Positions 17,501-26,497 of a stretch of 52,807 nucleotides of DNA are shown here, piece after piece. The notes beneath the pieces are model-generated. The model ran no database searches, was not told the origin of the DNA, and saw only the letters and a program-made list of their open reading frames with translations. Made by a program: the position numbers and the translations under genes. Each line of letters starts with the position of its first letter. Positions within the stretch are counted from its first letter, which is position 1. Origin of the DNA: Pirellulales bacterium (GTDB taxonomy: Bacteria > Planctomycetota > Planctomycetia > Pirellulales > DATAWG01); contig DASZFO010000124.1 of assembly GCA_035939775.1 (NCBI GenBank), positions 1 through 52,807 of the forward strand, given 5' to 3'.

Positions 17501-19826
17501 GCGTCGAGAGATAGCGCAAGCGGCCCCATTCCCAATTGCGAAACTGATTCGGCGACTCATTCAAGAGCTGCTCGGCGGTGTCGAAGGAGTTTTCGTCGAT
17601 CTTGGCGGCCGCCAGACCGATGCCGGCGATGTAGCTTTGGTACTGCGCGTTGTCGCGTTCCTCGGTTGCCCGCTGTTTCGCTTCCGTCGCCACTTTTTCA
17701 GCGGCGGTCGCCTCCATTTCTTTTTTCGTTGCCAGTTCTGCATTCGCGACCGCTTCTTGCTTCGCCTTCGTGGCGACTTCGGCCGATCGCTTTTCGGCCG
17801 CGGCCGAAGCAAGGGCGCCCTTTTCAGCCTCCTTGGCGCGGCCTTCGGCGATCACCGCATTATTCTTTTCCTCGATAGCAATCTTTCGATCCGCGCTGAC
17901 CTGCAAGAAGGCAACGCCCACGACCACAAGCATCGCCGCGGCCAAGCCGACCGCCACGCGCTTGATGGTCTTCAGCCGCTGCTGCCGCGTGTCGCGTTCG
18001 CGCTGCGCGGCGACGATCTGCAGCCGCAGCTCCGCATGCGTCGGATCGTCAGCATCCAACAGCGAGGCGCCCAGATCGTAGTCCTCTTTCTTCATCGCCT
18101 GCTTGGCATACGCCAGCTTGGCGACGGAGACGCCGGTCTTGGCCTTCGAGTTCCCATCCCAAAGGGCGAAGGCCTCTTGAAAGGCAAATAGAGCGCGAGA
18201 GAAGACCTGATAATCTCCTGTGCGCTCCGCTTTGGCCAGATCCTCCTCGGCACGGCTGGAGAGCACGACGCTTTCCGAATGCGATTGATACTCGCGGATC
18301 AGATTCTGGAAATCCTGCACCGTCGCCGGGCGATCGGCCGGAGCGGTCGACATCGCCCTCATCGCGATCTCGAGCAGCTCGCCCGAATGCTCGGTCGGCT
18401 GGATCTCGTTCTTCGCCGCCGCGAATAGGCAGTTCATCACGTTCTTGCCGGTGTGCGGCGGCTTGCCCGTGATGACCTCATATAGAATCGCGCCGAGCAG
18501 ATAGACGTCGGCGGCAGGTCCGATCCGATCGACCGGGCCGGTGGCCATCTCGGGGGCCATATAGGCCGGCGTGCCACCCATGCTGCTCGTCTGCGTGATG
18601 GTCTCGGCCTTGCGGAACAGGGCCGTGGACATCGCCAGCCCCCAGTCCATCACCAGCACCTCGCCGAAATCGCCGAGCATGATGTTCTCGGGCTTAAGAT
18701 CGCGATGGATCACGCCGCGCGAATGGGCAAACGCCACCGCATCGGCCACCTTCATCAGAATTTCGGTGTTCTCGGCGAGCGACTTCTCCTCGATCACCGA
18801 CATCCAGGGCGTGCCCTGCACCCGCTTCATCGAGTAAAACAGCGACCCGGCCTCGTTCGATCCAAGATCGTAGATTGGCACGATGTTCGGGTGGTCGAGA
18901 TCGCCGGTGACGACCGCTTCCGAGAGAAACTTCTCGCGCTGCTCGGCTTGATTGGCGATGTCGGGCTTGAGCATCTTGACGGCGACCGTGCGGTCGATCG
19001 AGGCCTGGCGGGCGGCGTAGACTACGCCCATGCCGCCTTCTCCGATCGTGTTCAGCAGCTCGTAGTCGGACCCCTTTTGGGTCACCGCGGTCACTTCGCG
19101 CAGAGCGCGCTTCTTAATGACCAGCTTCGAGTCGCGCGCCTGCACGCCCGATTCGCTCTTAAGGCTGGTGCGCGGCGTGCACGTAGGAGAGTAGGTTCCC
19201 TTCCAGAGCCGGGCGACCCGCTCGGTATCTTCGGCCGGGATGTTGCCCGAATCCATCGTCGCGGCGAACCGGCGTTCATCGAACGTGCTCGGCCTTTTTG
19301 TCGGCGGGGAAAGCGGAAAGGATCCCGAATCAATCGTGGGAGTGACCGAGCCGCGCCCCGTTTTCTTCGACGAGTCCTTTTCGGCGGTTTCACTGGTGAC
19401 GTGCGTATCGCTGATCGTCGGATTCGCCGGCGGAGGACTCGCGGCGGATTCATCCGCCGACGGGCCGAGAGCTGCCAGATTGGGTGGCGTAGTCGTGTAT
19501 TCGACCGTGCCGCTTTCGTGTGGCTGGCGGCCGGTGAACCCCGGCGGCACGAGGGGCGCGATCGGCTTCGCTGGCTCGTCACTCGATTCGGCCGCGCGGC
19601 TAACGATTCGCGCCAGCGTCGCTTTGAGCAAGGCCACCGGATCGTCCGTGGCAGGCGGAGTCCATGGCGCCAGCTTCGGTTGGCCGACGCTCGGCGGCAC
19701 TTCGACAGTCGAAGTCGGCGGCGGCTCTTCTTGATTCCAGTTCAATAAATTGCCGCAGACCGGGCAGCAACCCGCGTTGAGCGGCGTGTCGGACAGATTC
19801 GCTTGACAAAAGGGGCAAGTAGACAT
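14586..19826 (-). CDS. Membrane-anchored Ser/Thr protein kinase with 21 WD40 repeats
   Basis: 1746 aa. Order: N-terminal zinc ribbon with two CxxC pairs (C4/C7, C21/C24); low-complexity Pro/Ser/Thr linker to about 250; Pkinase domain about 255-510 with GEGGMG loop (262-267), K284, catalytic HRDLKPEN (D376) and DWG (394-396) in place of DFG; MAPE of the activation segment; a transmembrane helix about 622-642; an alanine/lysine/glutamate-rich coiled coil about 645-735; then WD40 repeats to the end. I count 21 repeat ends of the xxWDxxTG type, which fits three seven-bladed propellers. Kinase active residues are all present. The propellers lie on the opposite side of the membrane from the kinase and would be the sensor. 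It converges with metH, six bases apart. Substrates unknown. Confidence 0.95.
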   Translation of the reverse strand: MSTCPFCQANLSDTPLNAGCCPVCGNLLNWNQEEPPPTSTVEVPPSVGQPKLAPWTPPATDDPVALLKATLARIVSRAAESSDEPAKPIAPLVPPGFTGRQPHESGTVEYTTTPPNLAALGPSADESAASPPPANPTISDTHVTSETAEKDSSKKTGRGSVTPTIDSGSFPLSPPTKRPSTFDERRFAATMDSGNIPAEDTERVARLWKGTYSPTCTPRTSLKSESGVQARDSKLVIKKRALREVTAVTQKGSDYELLNTIGEGGMGVVYAARQASIDRTVAVKMLKPDIANQAEQREKFLSEAVVTGDLDHPNIVPIYDLGSNEAGSLFYSMKRVQGTPWMSVIEEKSLAENTEILMKVADAVAFAHSRGVIHRDLKPENIMLGDFGEVLVMDWGLAMSTALFRKAETITQTSSMGGTPAYMAPEMATGPVDRIGPAADVYLLGAILYEVITGKPPHTGKNVMNCLFAAAKNEIQPTEHSGELLEIAMRAMSTAPADRPATVQDFQNLIREYQSHSESVVLSSRAEEDLAKAERTGDYQVFSRALFAFQEAFALWDGNSKAKTGVSVAKLAYAKQAMKKEDYDLGASLLDADDPTHAELRLQIVAAQRERDTRQQRLKTIKRVAVGLAAAMLVVVGVAFLQVSADRKIAIEEKNNAVIAEGRAKEAEKGALASAAAEKRSAEVATKAKQEAVANAELATKKEMEATAAEKVATEAKQRATEERDNAQYQSYIAGIGLAAAKIDENSFDTAEQLLNESPNQFRNWEWGRLRYLSTQSVRSYSLKPVGANEKNAQAPVESVAFSHDGNRFVSGSWDGMARIWDVKTGQVLVEIPYGSLYVHSVDLSSDGKYVALGGNNKKDGYVQIFNAETGALVRKLAGNPGDPASGHQDDVLSVAFSRNGRRLLTSSYDKTARLWDVESGHVLHTYRGHNWWVWSAAFSADESRIVTASQDGTVIVWNTDTGEQGPPFTGHNGPVYAAAFSPNGKYVVSGGYDNRVLIWRPEDVQPFNYLDAVAGRPIPPAKYRALEDHTAPVRAVEFSPDGNMVLSAGHDNTIKLWDFKTGHLVKSLRGHASWVRAAVFSPDGHQVLSGSHDHEAKLWSIAGYEEMRYFQERVLQGHADAVLSAAFSTDGQRVVTASRDRTAKTWDFETGEPLKNFEEGHDYLTSTAVFFPNGKLLLTAAADNTARVWDLTTGTQTLRLDRTGRASAATISHDGKLIATGSDGNTAKIWDAATGKLLGATKPLDAEVTAVAFSPDDQLFATGDGRGGCALWNATTNELIKRSNSHSGKITALAFLPDGKRVLTASTDNTVGQWDVATGAEPIELNLKPLTAVMSMAFIPQRRQALLLGDDHIISLWDVDKAQLIKTIGSSGTAKDSPPAPSQLAVSADGRRALWADYEHGTVRIWDLQADREILGPGSKDSRDAFLTLKSGQVWSATFSPDGANFVTVGGNGAHVWDAATGAERMSLTPNGVVASANFSPDRKRIVTGSWDDSARIWNAETGVAELKLIGHDDFVNSACFSPDGTQVLTASEDKTAKLWDAKTGKVIRTFVGHESRVTSAIFSPDGKVVFTGSGDKTARMWDAATAKQLHVFQRYEQDKRFFGHQWGVLSLAYWQSKDGKQKRLITGSADDTACIWDVDSEKVLQTLSGHTAAVASVAFSPDGLRVMTGSQDDLAKLWDATTGKEILSLKAHSQEVTAVSFSPNGRYVLTASRDGRAILWLATPWREAAGGAETAKSLTAIEAK

Positions 19827-19872
19827 GGCAGACCGTCACAATCTAGATGACAAGAGGTGCGAACGTTCTTGG

Positions 19873-22800
19873 TTATTGGGGCTTCCGCAGCCATCGCGCC
19901 AGGCGTGCCGCCTTCGAGAGCGATCGCGGATCGAGTTGTTGCATTGCCTGATCGACTCGCTCTTCGCGCGACAGGCCCTTGCCGACGGCAACAGCGGCGC
20001 CGGCGGCGGCAATCGCCGCGCCCCAGCGGCTCTTCTCTGTCATATCGGCAGTCGGAGCTTTTGCCGGACCGACGCCCACCGCGGGGCGCTGGAGTTTCGC
20101 GGACGGCATGGATATCGCCGGCTTGACGGAAGACACCTGCACCGGACCGACTGGCGCCTCTGGTGACGCAGCCTGGCCGGATTCATTCGACGCATTGGGT
20201 GACTCGTTGTCGTTGAACTGCGGCAGATCGTTTTTCGCGGCGCGGTCGTCGCCGCCTGCCGCGTCAATTCGAGATCTCGCCTCGCTCGTGGCCACGGGAT
20301 TGGGATGCCCCAATTCGATCTGGCCGGTCGGTGGGCGATCCTGGCCGCCGGAATCATCGGTCGGATCGACGGCCCGGCCTTGTCGCACCACCACTTCGAT
20401 CACGAGCCGCTCGTGCCCTCCCTCGGACAAGAAGAGCTTATAGTGCCCGTCCGGGAGCTTCTTGAATAATCCCGGCAGGTCGGCCAATTCTTGCTCGGGC
20501 ACAAGGAGCCTTTGCGCCACGTCTCCGGAAGGCGAAATGACCTGTAAGGTTACAATCCGTTCGTCGGCGTTCGTCGCCTCGCTCGAGGCCACGCCCCCTT
20601 CCGATGCCTGTGCAATGCTTGCCAGCGGCACCGTCGTCTGGATAGGCACTTCGACGAATGTTGCAACGGCCACGTCGACAAAACCTCCGCTCGTCGTCTG
20701 CACGACGTGCGGGGCGTGTATACCTTCGCCCGGCACCGACGCGGTGGATGATGCCGTGGCGGGAAGAGCGCCCGGATCGCCCGATGGCGCCGCAACCACG
20801 CTGATCGGGATCGGGTTCGCCCCGTTCGCCGTAAAGAAGTTGAACGGGAACATATGCACTATCGAAACCGGCTGATTCGGCCTGATCGTGCCGGTGCCGC
20901 TGGTGCTGCCGTCACCCCAGTGGATGATCCCGCTGAACGTTTGCGTCGGCGCCGCGGACTGCAAGTTGATCGTCAACGTGGTCGAGAACACGTTGTCGAC
21001 CTGGGTGGCCGACGTTGTGATCATCCAGGGCACGATCGTCAGCGGTTGAGTGCCGGTCGCCGGCGGTGAGGTAGCGTTGAATTGGTTCTCCGTGGCGGCC
21101 ACGGTCAGCATGTACGGCGTCGTCGAGAATGTGTACAGCGAGGTTTTGAAGACCGAGACCGCGCCGGTCGTGGGATTGATCGCGAACGCGCCGTTGTTCC
21201 CCGACGTGATCGCCCAGGCGAACGGCGCCGCGGGGAGATCCACGTCGGTTGACGGGAGTGTGCCGACCGGGGTGCCGTCCACCGCGCCGGTTGAGCCAGG
21301 AACTGTCGCGGGCAAGAAATACGTCTGGGGAGTCAAAACTGGCGGGTCGTTCACGTCCTGAACGGTGATCGCGCCCGTCGCTGTCGCGAGGCTGAAGGGG
21401 CTCGTGCCGCCGTTGACCGATGCGTTGAACTTCGTCCCCTGCGAGCCGAAACTGGCACCTGTCTGGTCCCAGGCACGATACGTGATCGCGGCGACATTGC
21501 CGTTTTTGGCGTCGGGGAGGAATCGAACCAGGTCGGTCGCCCGCAACAGCAGGGCCGAACTGTCAGAGACCGCTCCGAAGGCGGTACCGGTTCCGAAGGC
21601 CGTCCAAGTCGCGCCGCCGTTTACCGAGAACTGCCATTGCCCGAGACCATAGCCGGTGATCGTCGTGCCGGTGATGGCGATCCCTTGCAGCGGGGCGAAG
21701 TCGACGTCAGTCACTGCCAAGCCGAGTATCGAGGCCACCGTATTGCCGGGGTTCGCGAGGTCGGTGATGTTCTTCTCGGTGATCGTGGTCAACGACTGAC
21801 CGAGCGACGGATTGAGCACCGGGGCATCGTTGATCGCGGTGGCGACGACGGTGGTTTTGCTGTCGCTCGCCAAATTCACAGGGCCGTCCATGTCTAAAAT
21901 CGTGAATGTGGTCGTCACGGTTGAACCGGCGGCGGTTTGATGGATCGTGGGGACGAACACCAGGGCCTGCAGCGCGGCCTGCGCCTGCGCCCGCGTGCCG
22001 CTGAAGCTGTAGGTTCCCAGAAGCACGTTTGCAGTCCAGCCGACCGTCGAAGCGGCGCTGAATTGGCCGTTCACGGCCGCGCTGAGCGTGACCGTGATCG
22101 TGGCCGGTTCGGCAGAGTTGTCGGGATCGGAGATCGTCACGCCGCTGAAGGGCTGAAGCGTGGCGTTGTCGTTCACCGCCTGATTGGCGACGGTCCCCAA
22201 GATGGTCGGCGGATTATTGATCGCCGTGGCGACAACCGACGTGTTGGTGTCGCTGGCTGAATTCGATCCGTCGGCCAATTGGATCGTGAAGTGGGTCGTG
22301 ACCGTCGCTCCGGGAACAACTTGATGATCCGTTGGAGCGAACACCAGCGCCTGCAGCGCGGCTTGCACCTGCGCCCGGGTGCCGCTGAAGCTATAAGTGC
22401 CCGCGGCAACGTCGACCGTCCAGCCGACCGTCGAAGCGGACGTGAATTGTCCGTTGGACGCCTGATCCAGCGTGATCGTGATCGACGCCGGTTCGGCCGA
22501 GTTGTCGGGATCCGAAATCGTCACGCCGCTAAAGGGCTGGATGGTCGCGTTGTCGTTGACGGCCTGATTTGCGAGCGTGCCCAAGATCGTGGGGGGATTG
22601 TTGATCGCCGTGGCGACGACCGTCGTTTGGTTGTCGGTCGCCGAATTCGCGCCGTCCGTCAATTGAATTGTGAATTTGGTCGTCACCGTATTGCCCGGGA
22701 TGACCTGATGATTGGTTGGAGCGAAGACGAGTCCTTGCAGGGCGGCTTGCACTTGGGCGCGGGTGCCGCTGAATGTGTAAGTTCCCGCTCCCACGTTCAC

Positions 22801-25800
22801 GGTCCAGCCGGTGGTGGACGCCGCGGTAAACTGGCCGTTGGCGGCTTGGTCGAGCGTGACCGTCACTGAAGCCGGTTCGGTTGAGAGGTCGGGATCGGAG
22901 ATCGTCACGCCGGCAAATGGAGCGATCGTGGCATTGTCGTTGACCGCCTGATTGGCCACCGTCCCCAGAATCGTGGGCGGATTGTTGATCGCCGTCGCGA
23001 TAACCGAAGTCTTGGAATCGCTGGCCGAATTTGCGCCGTCGGTCAATTGGATCGTGAAATGCGTCGTGACGGTCGTGCCGGGGTTTACCTGATGCTCGGT
23101 CGGCACGAACACGAGCGCTTGCAAGGCCGACTCCGTTGCAGCGCGCGTGCCGCTGAACGAATAGGTCCCGGCCCCCACGTTCACCGTCCAGCCAACCGTC
23201 GAAGCGGCGGAGAACTGGCCGTTCGCCGCGTTATCGAGCGTGACCGTGATCGAGGCCGGCTCGGCGGGATTGTCCGGATCGGAGATCGTCACGCCGCTGA
23301 AGGGGGCGATCGTTGCATTGTCGTTGACAGGCTGATTGGCGAGTGTGCCCAGAATCGTCGGGGGATTGTTGATCGCCGTGGCGACGACGGACGTGGTGTT
23401 GTCGCTCGCTGAATTGGCGCCGTCGGTCAACTGGATCGTGAAATTGGTCGTCACCGTGTTGCCGGGAACGACTTGATGGTTAGTCGGCGCGAACACCAAC
23501 GCTTCCAGGGCCGCTTGCGCCGCCGCTCGGGTGCCGCTGAACGTATACGTTCCGGTCCCCACGTTCACGACCCAGCCGACGGTCGAGGTTGCCGTGAACT
23601 GGCCGTTGGCCGCGTTGTCCAGCGTCACCGTGATGACGGCTGGCTCGGTGGAAATGTCTGCATCTGCGATCGTTACGCCACTGAAGGGCTGAATCGTCGC
23701 ATTGTCGTTGACCGCCTGATTGGCTACCGTGCCCAGAATCGTGGGCGGATTGTTGATTGCCGTGGCAATGACGGTTGTCTTATTGTCGCTGGCCGAATTT
23801 GTGCCGTCCGTCAGTTGGATCGTGAACTTGGTCGTCACCGTGTTTCCGGGGATCACCTGATGGTTGGTCGGCGCGAAAACCAGGGCTTGCAGGGCCGCTT
23901 CGACTTGTGCTCGCGTGCCGCTGAACGAATACGTTCCCGCTCCCACGTTCACCGTCCAACCAACCGTTGAGGCAGCCGTGAACTGGCCGTCAGCCGGATG
24001 ATCAAGGCTGACGGTCGCGGAGGCCGGTTCGGTCGATAGGTCCGGATCGGAGATCGTCACGCCGCTAAATGGCTGGATCGTGGCATTGTCGTTGACCGCC
24101 TGATTCGCCACGGTGCCATTGATCGTCGGCGGGTTGTTGAATGCCGTGGCGATGACCGACGTGTTGGTATCATTTGCCGAATTCGCGCCGTCGGTCAACT
24201 GGATCGTAAAATGGGTGGTGAATGTCGAGCCGGGGATGCCTTCGTGGTTCGTCGGCGCGAAGACCAACGCCACGAGGGCCGATGCCACTTGGGCTCGCGT
24301 GCCGCTAAATGTATAGGTGCCCGCTGGGACATTCACGGTCCAACCGACCGTCGAACTCGCGGTGAATTGGCCGTTAGCGGGCGCATCGAGCGTGACCGTG
24401 ACGGAAGCCGGCTCGCTCGATAGGTCGGGATCGGAAATCGTCACTCCGCTGAAGGGAGCGATGGTGGCGTTGTCGTTGACCGCCTGATTGGCGACGGTCC
24501 CGTTGATCGTCGGCGGATTGTTGATCGCCGTCGCGACCACCGTCGTGGTGTTGTCGCTGGCCGAATTCGCGCCGTCGGTCAACTGAATCGTAAACGTGGT
24601 CGTCACGGTATTGCCGGGGATCACCTGATGGTTCGTCGGCGCGAAGACCAAGCCTTGCAGCGCCGCTTCGACTTGCGCCCGCGTGCCGCTGAATGAGTAC
24701 GTGCCGGCGCCGACGTTCACGCTCCACCCCGCCGTCGAGCCGGCCGTGAATCTTCCGTCGGCCGCATTGTCGAGAGTTACGGTTACCGAGGCCGGCTCGC
24801 TCGACAAGTCGGGATCGGAGATCGTCACGCCGCTGAACGGCGAGATGGTCGAATTGTCGTTGACAGCTTGATTGGCCACGGCCCCGTTGATCGTCGGCGG
24901 ATTGTTGACCGCCGTGACGTGAACCGAACTGCTCGAATCCGTCGTCGACGTGACCGAGTCGGCCGCGAGAATCGTGAACGATGTGACCACCGTGTTGCCG
25001 GGCGTCACTTGATGCGCCGTCGGAGTGAACACCAGCCCTTGGAGCGCGGTGGAGGCAGCCGCCGCGGTGCCCGTGAACGAAAAAGTGCCGTCGAGGTTGT
25101 TCGTGAACGCGCCGAGATTCGAGAACGCGCCGTTGGCGGTGCTGCTCTCGGAAAGCGTGACGTTGATGTTTTCGGCGGCAGAGATTGAATCGCCGATTGT
25201 TACTCCGCTAAAAGGATTGGCCGTCTGGTTGTCGTTGATCGACGTCGTAGTGGCGCCGGATATCGTGATCGGTTGGTCGATCGAGATGTTGGAGTGCGCG
25301 GTCAAGACGCTGAAGGCCGTGGTGCCGCCGTTCGTCGAAGTGTTGGCTGTGTTGCCGGCGGTGCCGCTGGTTTGGTCCCATGCGCGAAAAGTGATCCCCG
25401 GCGAGACCGTGCCGTTGAAATCGGCCGCGGGGATGAAGCGAACATAAGTGTTCGCATCGGCCGCGAGTAGCCTCGCGCTCGTATTGCTCGGACTGTTGAA
25501 ATCGCTCCAATTGGTTCCACTGTTGGTCGAATACTGCCACTTACCATTCGTATTGTCGACCGCCGTCACGGCGATGCCCGAAAGCGCGCCTGGATCGGGG
25601 TCGGTTACGTGGCCGGCAATCAAATCGGACACCTTCGTGCCCGAATTGCTTGCGTTAGGCTCGTTTTGATGGATCGAGGCCAGATTGTTCGCGCCGCTCA
25701 GCACGGGCGCGACATTGAGAACTCGCCGCTCTTCGAGGCGGCTAACTTCCATCGGCACATACCAATCGTCGCGCTCGCGCCGTGGGCGCGCGGACGAAGC

Positions 25801-25848
25801 GCGCCGTCCAGAGCCGAAAACCGTTTCAATCCAACTTGGCGATGCCAT
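19873..25848 (-). CDS. Giant cadherin-like tandem-repeat surface protein
   Basis: 1991 aa from ATG 25848, which has GGAGTGA just upstream; a GTG at 25893 would add 15 residues. Near the N-terminus is LEERRVLNVAPVL, the tag found on many very large planctomycete surface proteins. Then come a cadherin-like unit, one diverged repeat and eight close repeats of 128 residues, each beginning NNPPTI and containing VANQAVNDNATI.PFSGVTI, SDPDLSSEPASVTVTLD, GTYSFSGTRAQVQAALQ and FTIQLTDGANSA. DPD/DND motifs suggest calcium binding between domains. After residue about 1450 there is another cadherin-like pair and a Ser/Pro-rich tail ending in a basic helix (SLSKAARLARWLRKPQ). Likely an extracellular or cell-surface structural or adhesive protein. 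Confidence 0.9.
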   Translation of the reverse strand: MASPSWIETVFGSGRRASSARPRRERDDWYVPMEVSRLEERRVLNVAPVLSGANNLASIHQNEPNASNSGTKVSDLIAGHVTDPDPGALSGIAVTAVDNTNGKWQYSTNSGTNWSDFNSPSNTSARLLAADANTYVRFIPAADFNGTVSPGITFRAWDQTSGTAGNTANTSTNGGTTAFSVLTAHSNISIDQPITISGATTTSINDNQTANPFSGVTIGDSISAAENINVTLSESSTANGAFSNLGAFTNNLDGTFSFTGTAAAASTALQGLVFTPTAHQVTPGNTVVTSFTILAADSVTSTTDSSSSVHVTAVNNPPTINGAVANQAVNDNSTISPFSGVTISDPDLSSEPASVTVTLDNAADGRFTAGSTAGWSVNVGAGTYSFSGTRAQVEAALQGLVFAPTNHQVIPGNTVTTTFTIQLTDGANSASDNTTTVVATAINNPPTINGTVANQAVNDNATIAPFSGVTISDPDLSSEPASVTVTLDAPANGQFTASSTVGWTVNVPAGTYTFSGTRAQVASALVALVFAPTNHEGIPGSTFTTHFTIQLTDGANSANDTNTSVIATAFNNPPTINGTVANQAVNDNATIQPFSGVTISDPDLSTEPASATVSLDHPADGQFTAASTVGWTVNVGAGTYSFSGTRAQVEAALQALVFAPTNHQVIPGNTVTTKFTIQLTDGTNSASDNKTTVIATAINNPPTILGTVANQAVNDNATIQPFSGVTIADADISTEPAVITVTLDNAANGQFTATSTVGWVVNVGTGTYTFSGTRAAAQAALEALVFAPTNHQVVPGNTVTTNFTIQLTDGANSASDNTTSVVATAINNPPTILGTLANQPVNDNATIAPFSGVTISDPDNPAEPASITVTLDNAANGQFSAASTVGWTVNVGAGTYSFSGTRAATESALQALVFVPTEHQVNPGTTVTTHFTIQLTDGANSASDSKTSVIATAINNPPTILGTVANQAVNDNATIAPFAGVTISDPDLSTEPASVTVTLDQAANGQFTAASTTGWTVNVGAGTYTFSGTRAQVQAALQGLVFAPTNHQVIPGNTVTTKFTIQLTDGANSATDNQTTVVATAINNPPTILGTLANQAVNDNATIQPFSGVTISDPDNSAEPASITITLDQASNGQFTSASTVGWTVDVAAGTYSFSGTRAQVQAALQALVFAPTDHQVVPGATVTTHFTIQLADGSNSASDTNTSVVATAINNPPTILGTVANQAVNDNATLQPFSGVTISDPDNSAEPATITVTLSAAVNGQFSAASTVGWTANVLLGTYSFSGTRAQAQAALQALVFVPTIHQTAAGSTVTTTFTILDMDGPVNLASDSKTTVVATAINDAPVLNPSLGQSLTTITEKNITDLANPGNTVASILGLAVTDVDFAPLQGIAITGTTITGYGLGQWQFSVNGGATWTAFGTGTAFGAVSDSSALLLRATDLVRFLPDAKNGNVAAITYRAWDQTGASFGSQGTKFNASVNGGTSPFSLATATGAITVQDVNDPPVLTPQTYFLPATVPGSTGAVDGTPVGTLPSTDVDLPAAPFAWAITSGNNGAFAINPTTGAVSVFKTSLYTFSTTPYMLTVAATENQFNATSPPATGTQPLTIVPWMITTSATQVDNVFSTTLTINLQSAAPTQTFSGIIHWGDGSTSGTGTIRPNQPVSIVHMFPFNFFTANGANPIPISVVAAPSGDPGALPATASSTASVPGEGIHAPHVVQTTSGGFVDVAVATFVEVPIQTTVPLASIAQASEGGVASSEATNADERIVTLQVISPSGDVAQRLLVPEQELADLPGLFKKLPDGHYKLFLSEGGHERLVIEVVVRQGRAVDPTDDSGGQDRPPTGQIELGHPNPVATSEARSRIDAAGGDDRAAKNDLPQFNDNESPNASNESGQAASPEAPVGPVQVSSVKPAISMPSAKLQRPAVGVGPAKAPTADMTEKSRWGAAIAAAGAAVAVGKGLSREERVDQAMQQLDPRSLSKAARLARWLRKPQ
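21832..24906 (-). repeat. Eight in-frame tandem repeats of 384 bp
   Basis: The NNPPT-encoding sites run from 24906 to 22218 on the minus strand, exactly 7 x 384 bases apart in total, and the eighth unit ends at 21832. Protein identity between units is high, with scattered substitutions, and nucleotide similarity is clear by eye. A ninth, diverged unit precedes them. Equal length with no indels points to duplication by recombination and later drift. Confidence 0.93.
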
Positions 25849-26068
25849 CAGGCTCACTCCGTCCCGGGACTTGCCGACCGCACGAGGGTTCACGGAAGGG
25901 TGTCAAACTCTGCCGTTCGGCGAATGTTTGATTATCCCGTAGATGGTCCGACCATGTCAAACCGCGGGCACGTCGATTTGTCGTCTCGATTCCAGCACCG
26001 ACTCCGTTTCTGCGGGCAACCGCAATCGCCTTCCCGTTCCCTCCGGCGTTCGACCTCCGATCGATTTG

Positions 26069-26119
26069 TTGGAGTTCAGGCTCTAGCCTGCGATTCCCAG
26101 CCTAAAGGTTGAACTCCAA
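26069..26119. repeat. 51-bp inverted-repeat element
   Basis: TTGGAGTTCA (26069-26078) pairs with TGAACTCCAA (26110-26119), and AGGCT..AGCCTG / CAGCCT form further stem pairs inside. GACCTCCGA occurs on both sides (about 26052-26060 and 26125-26133) as a possible target duplication or shared family flank. It overlaps the 3' end of the doubtful frame 26076-26402. Confidence 0.75.
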
Positions 26120-26402
26120 TAACCCGACCTCCGACCTCTCCGTATCTGATCGTCGCCGAGGCGGCAGTTGCGTCAGACAACTCACCGGTGGCATTGGTAT
26201 AAACCGAGTTATTGGCCGCGAGATTTAGCGGATCGGAATAGTTGGCGGCGCGCGGCGTGACGACGGCCAGGTTCCGAACGGGCCGCTTATGACGGCTGTA
26301 CAACGTATACCGGCGGTTCGGAAAAAAGGGCCGACGCGGCGGGCCGCCTTTGCGGGTTATCCGCGTGGCGCGGGAGTCTTGCAGAGCGTTGTATGACTTC
26401 AT
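26076..26402 (-). CDS. Doubtful small basic protein (108 aa)
   Basis: From ATG 26402 the frame reads MKSYNALQDSRATRITRKGG then a very basic middle and a threonine/alanine-rich end. The final residues (GVQPLGWESQARA) are encoded by the inverted-repeat element, so the natural C-terminus is unclear. No domain or motif recognised, and the start lacks a ribosome binding site. It may be a chance frame. Confidence 0.25.
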   Translation of the reverse strand: MKSYNALQDSRATRITRKGGPPRRPFFPNRRYTLYSRHKRPVRNLAVVTPRAANYSDPLNLAANNSVYTNATGELSDATAASATIRYGEVGGRVIGVQPLGWESQARA

Positions 26403-26497
26403 CCTGATAGACCGATTATGGCTCTGGTGAGGGATGAACTCAACGTTCGTGCGGTGTCGAATCGACCGGCCGAATTGAATAACGGGGAAATGCGGCC

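Larger units (their letters stand above)
25849..26497. other. Intergenic region with a palindromic element and one doubtful small gene
   Basis: Between the giant repeat protein and the next plus-strand gene. It holds an inverted repeat at 26069-26119 and a weak minus-strand frame at 26076-26402, both listed separately. The stretch 25900-26060 shows nothing that I can name. Confidence 0.5.

Noticed and set aside
22279-23970. Runs of plus-strand frames opposite the giant repeat protein
   Set aside because: They repeat with the same 384-bp period because they mirror the repeats; the products (RDRDRRRFGRVVGI-like) are low-complexity shadows.
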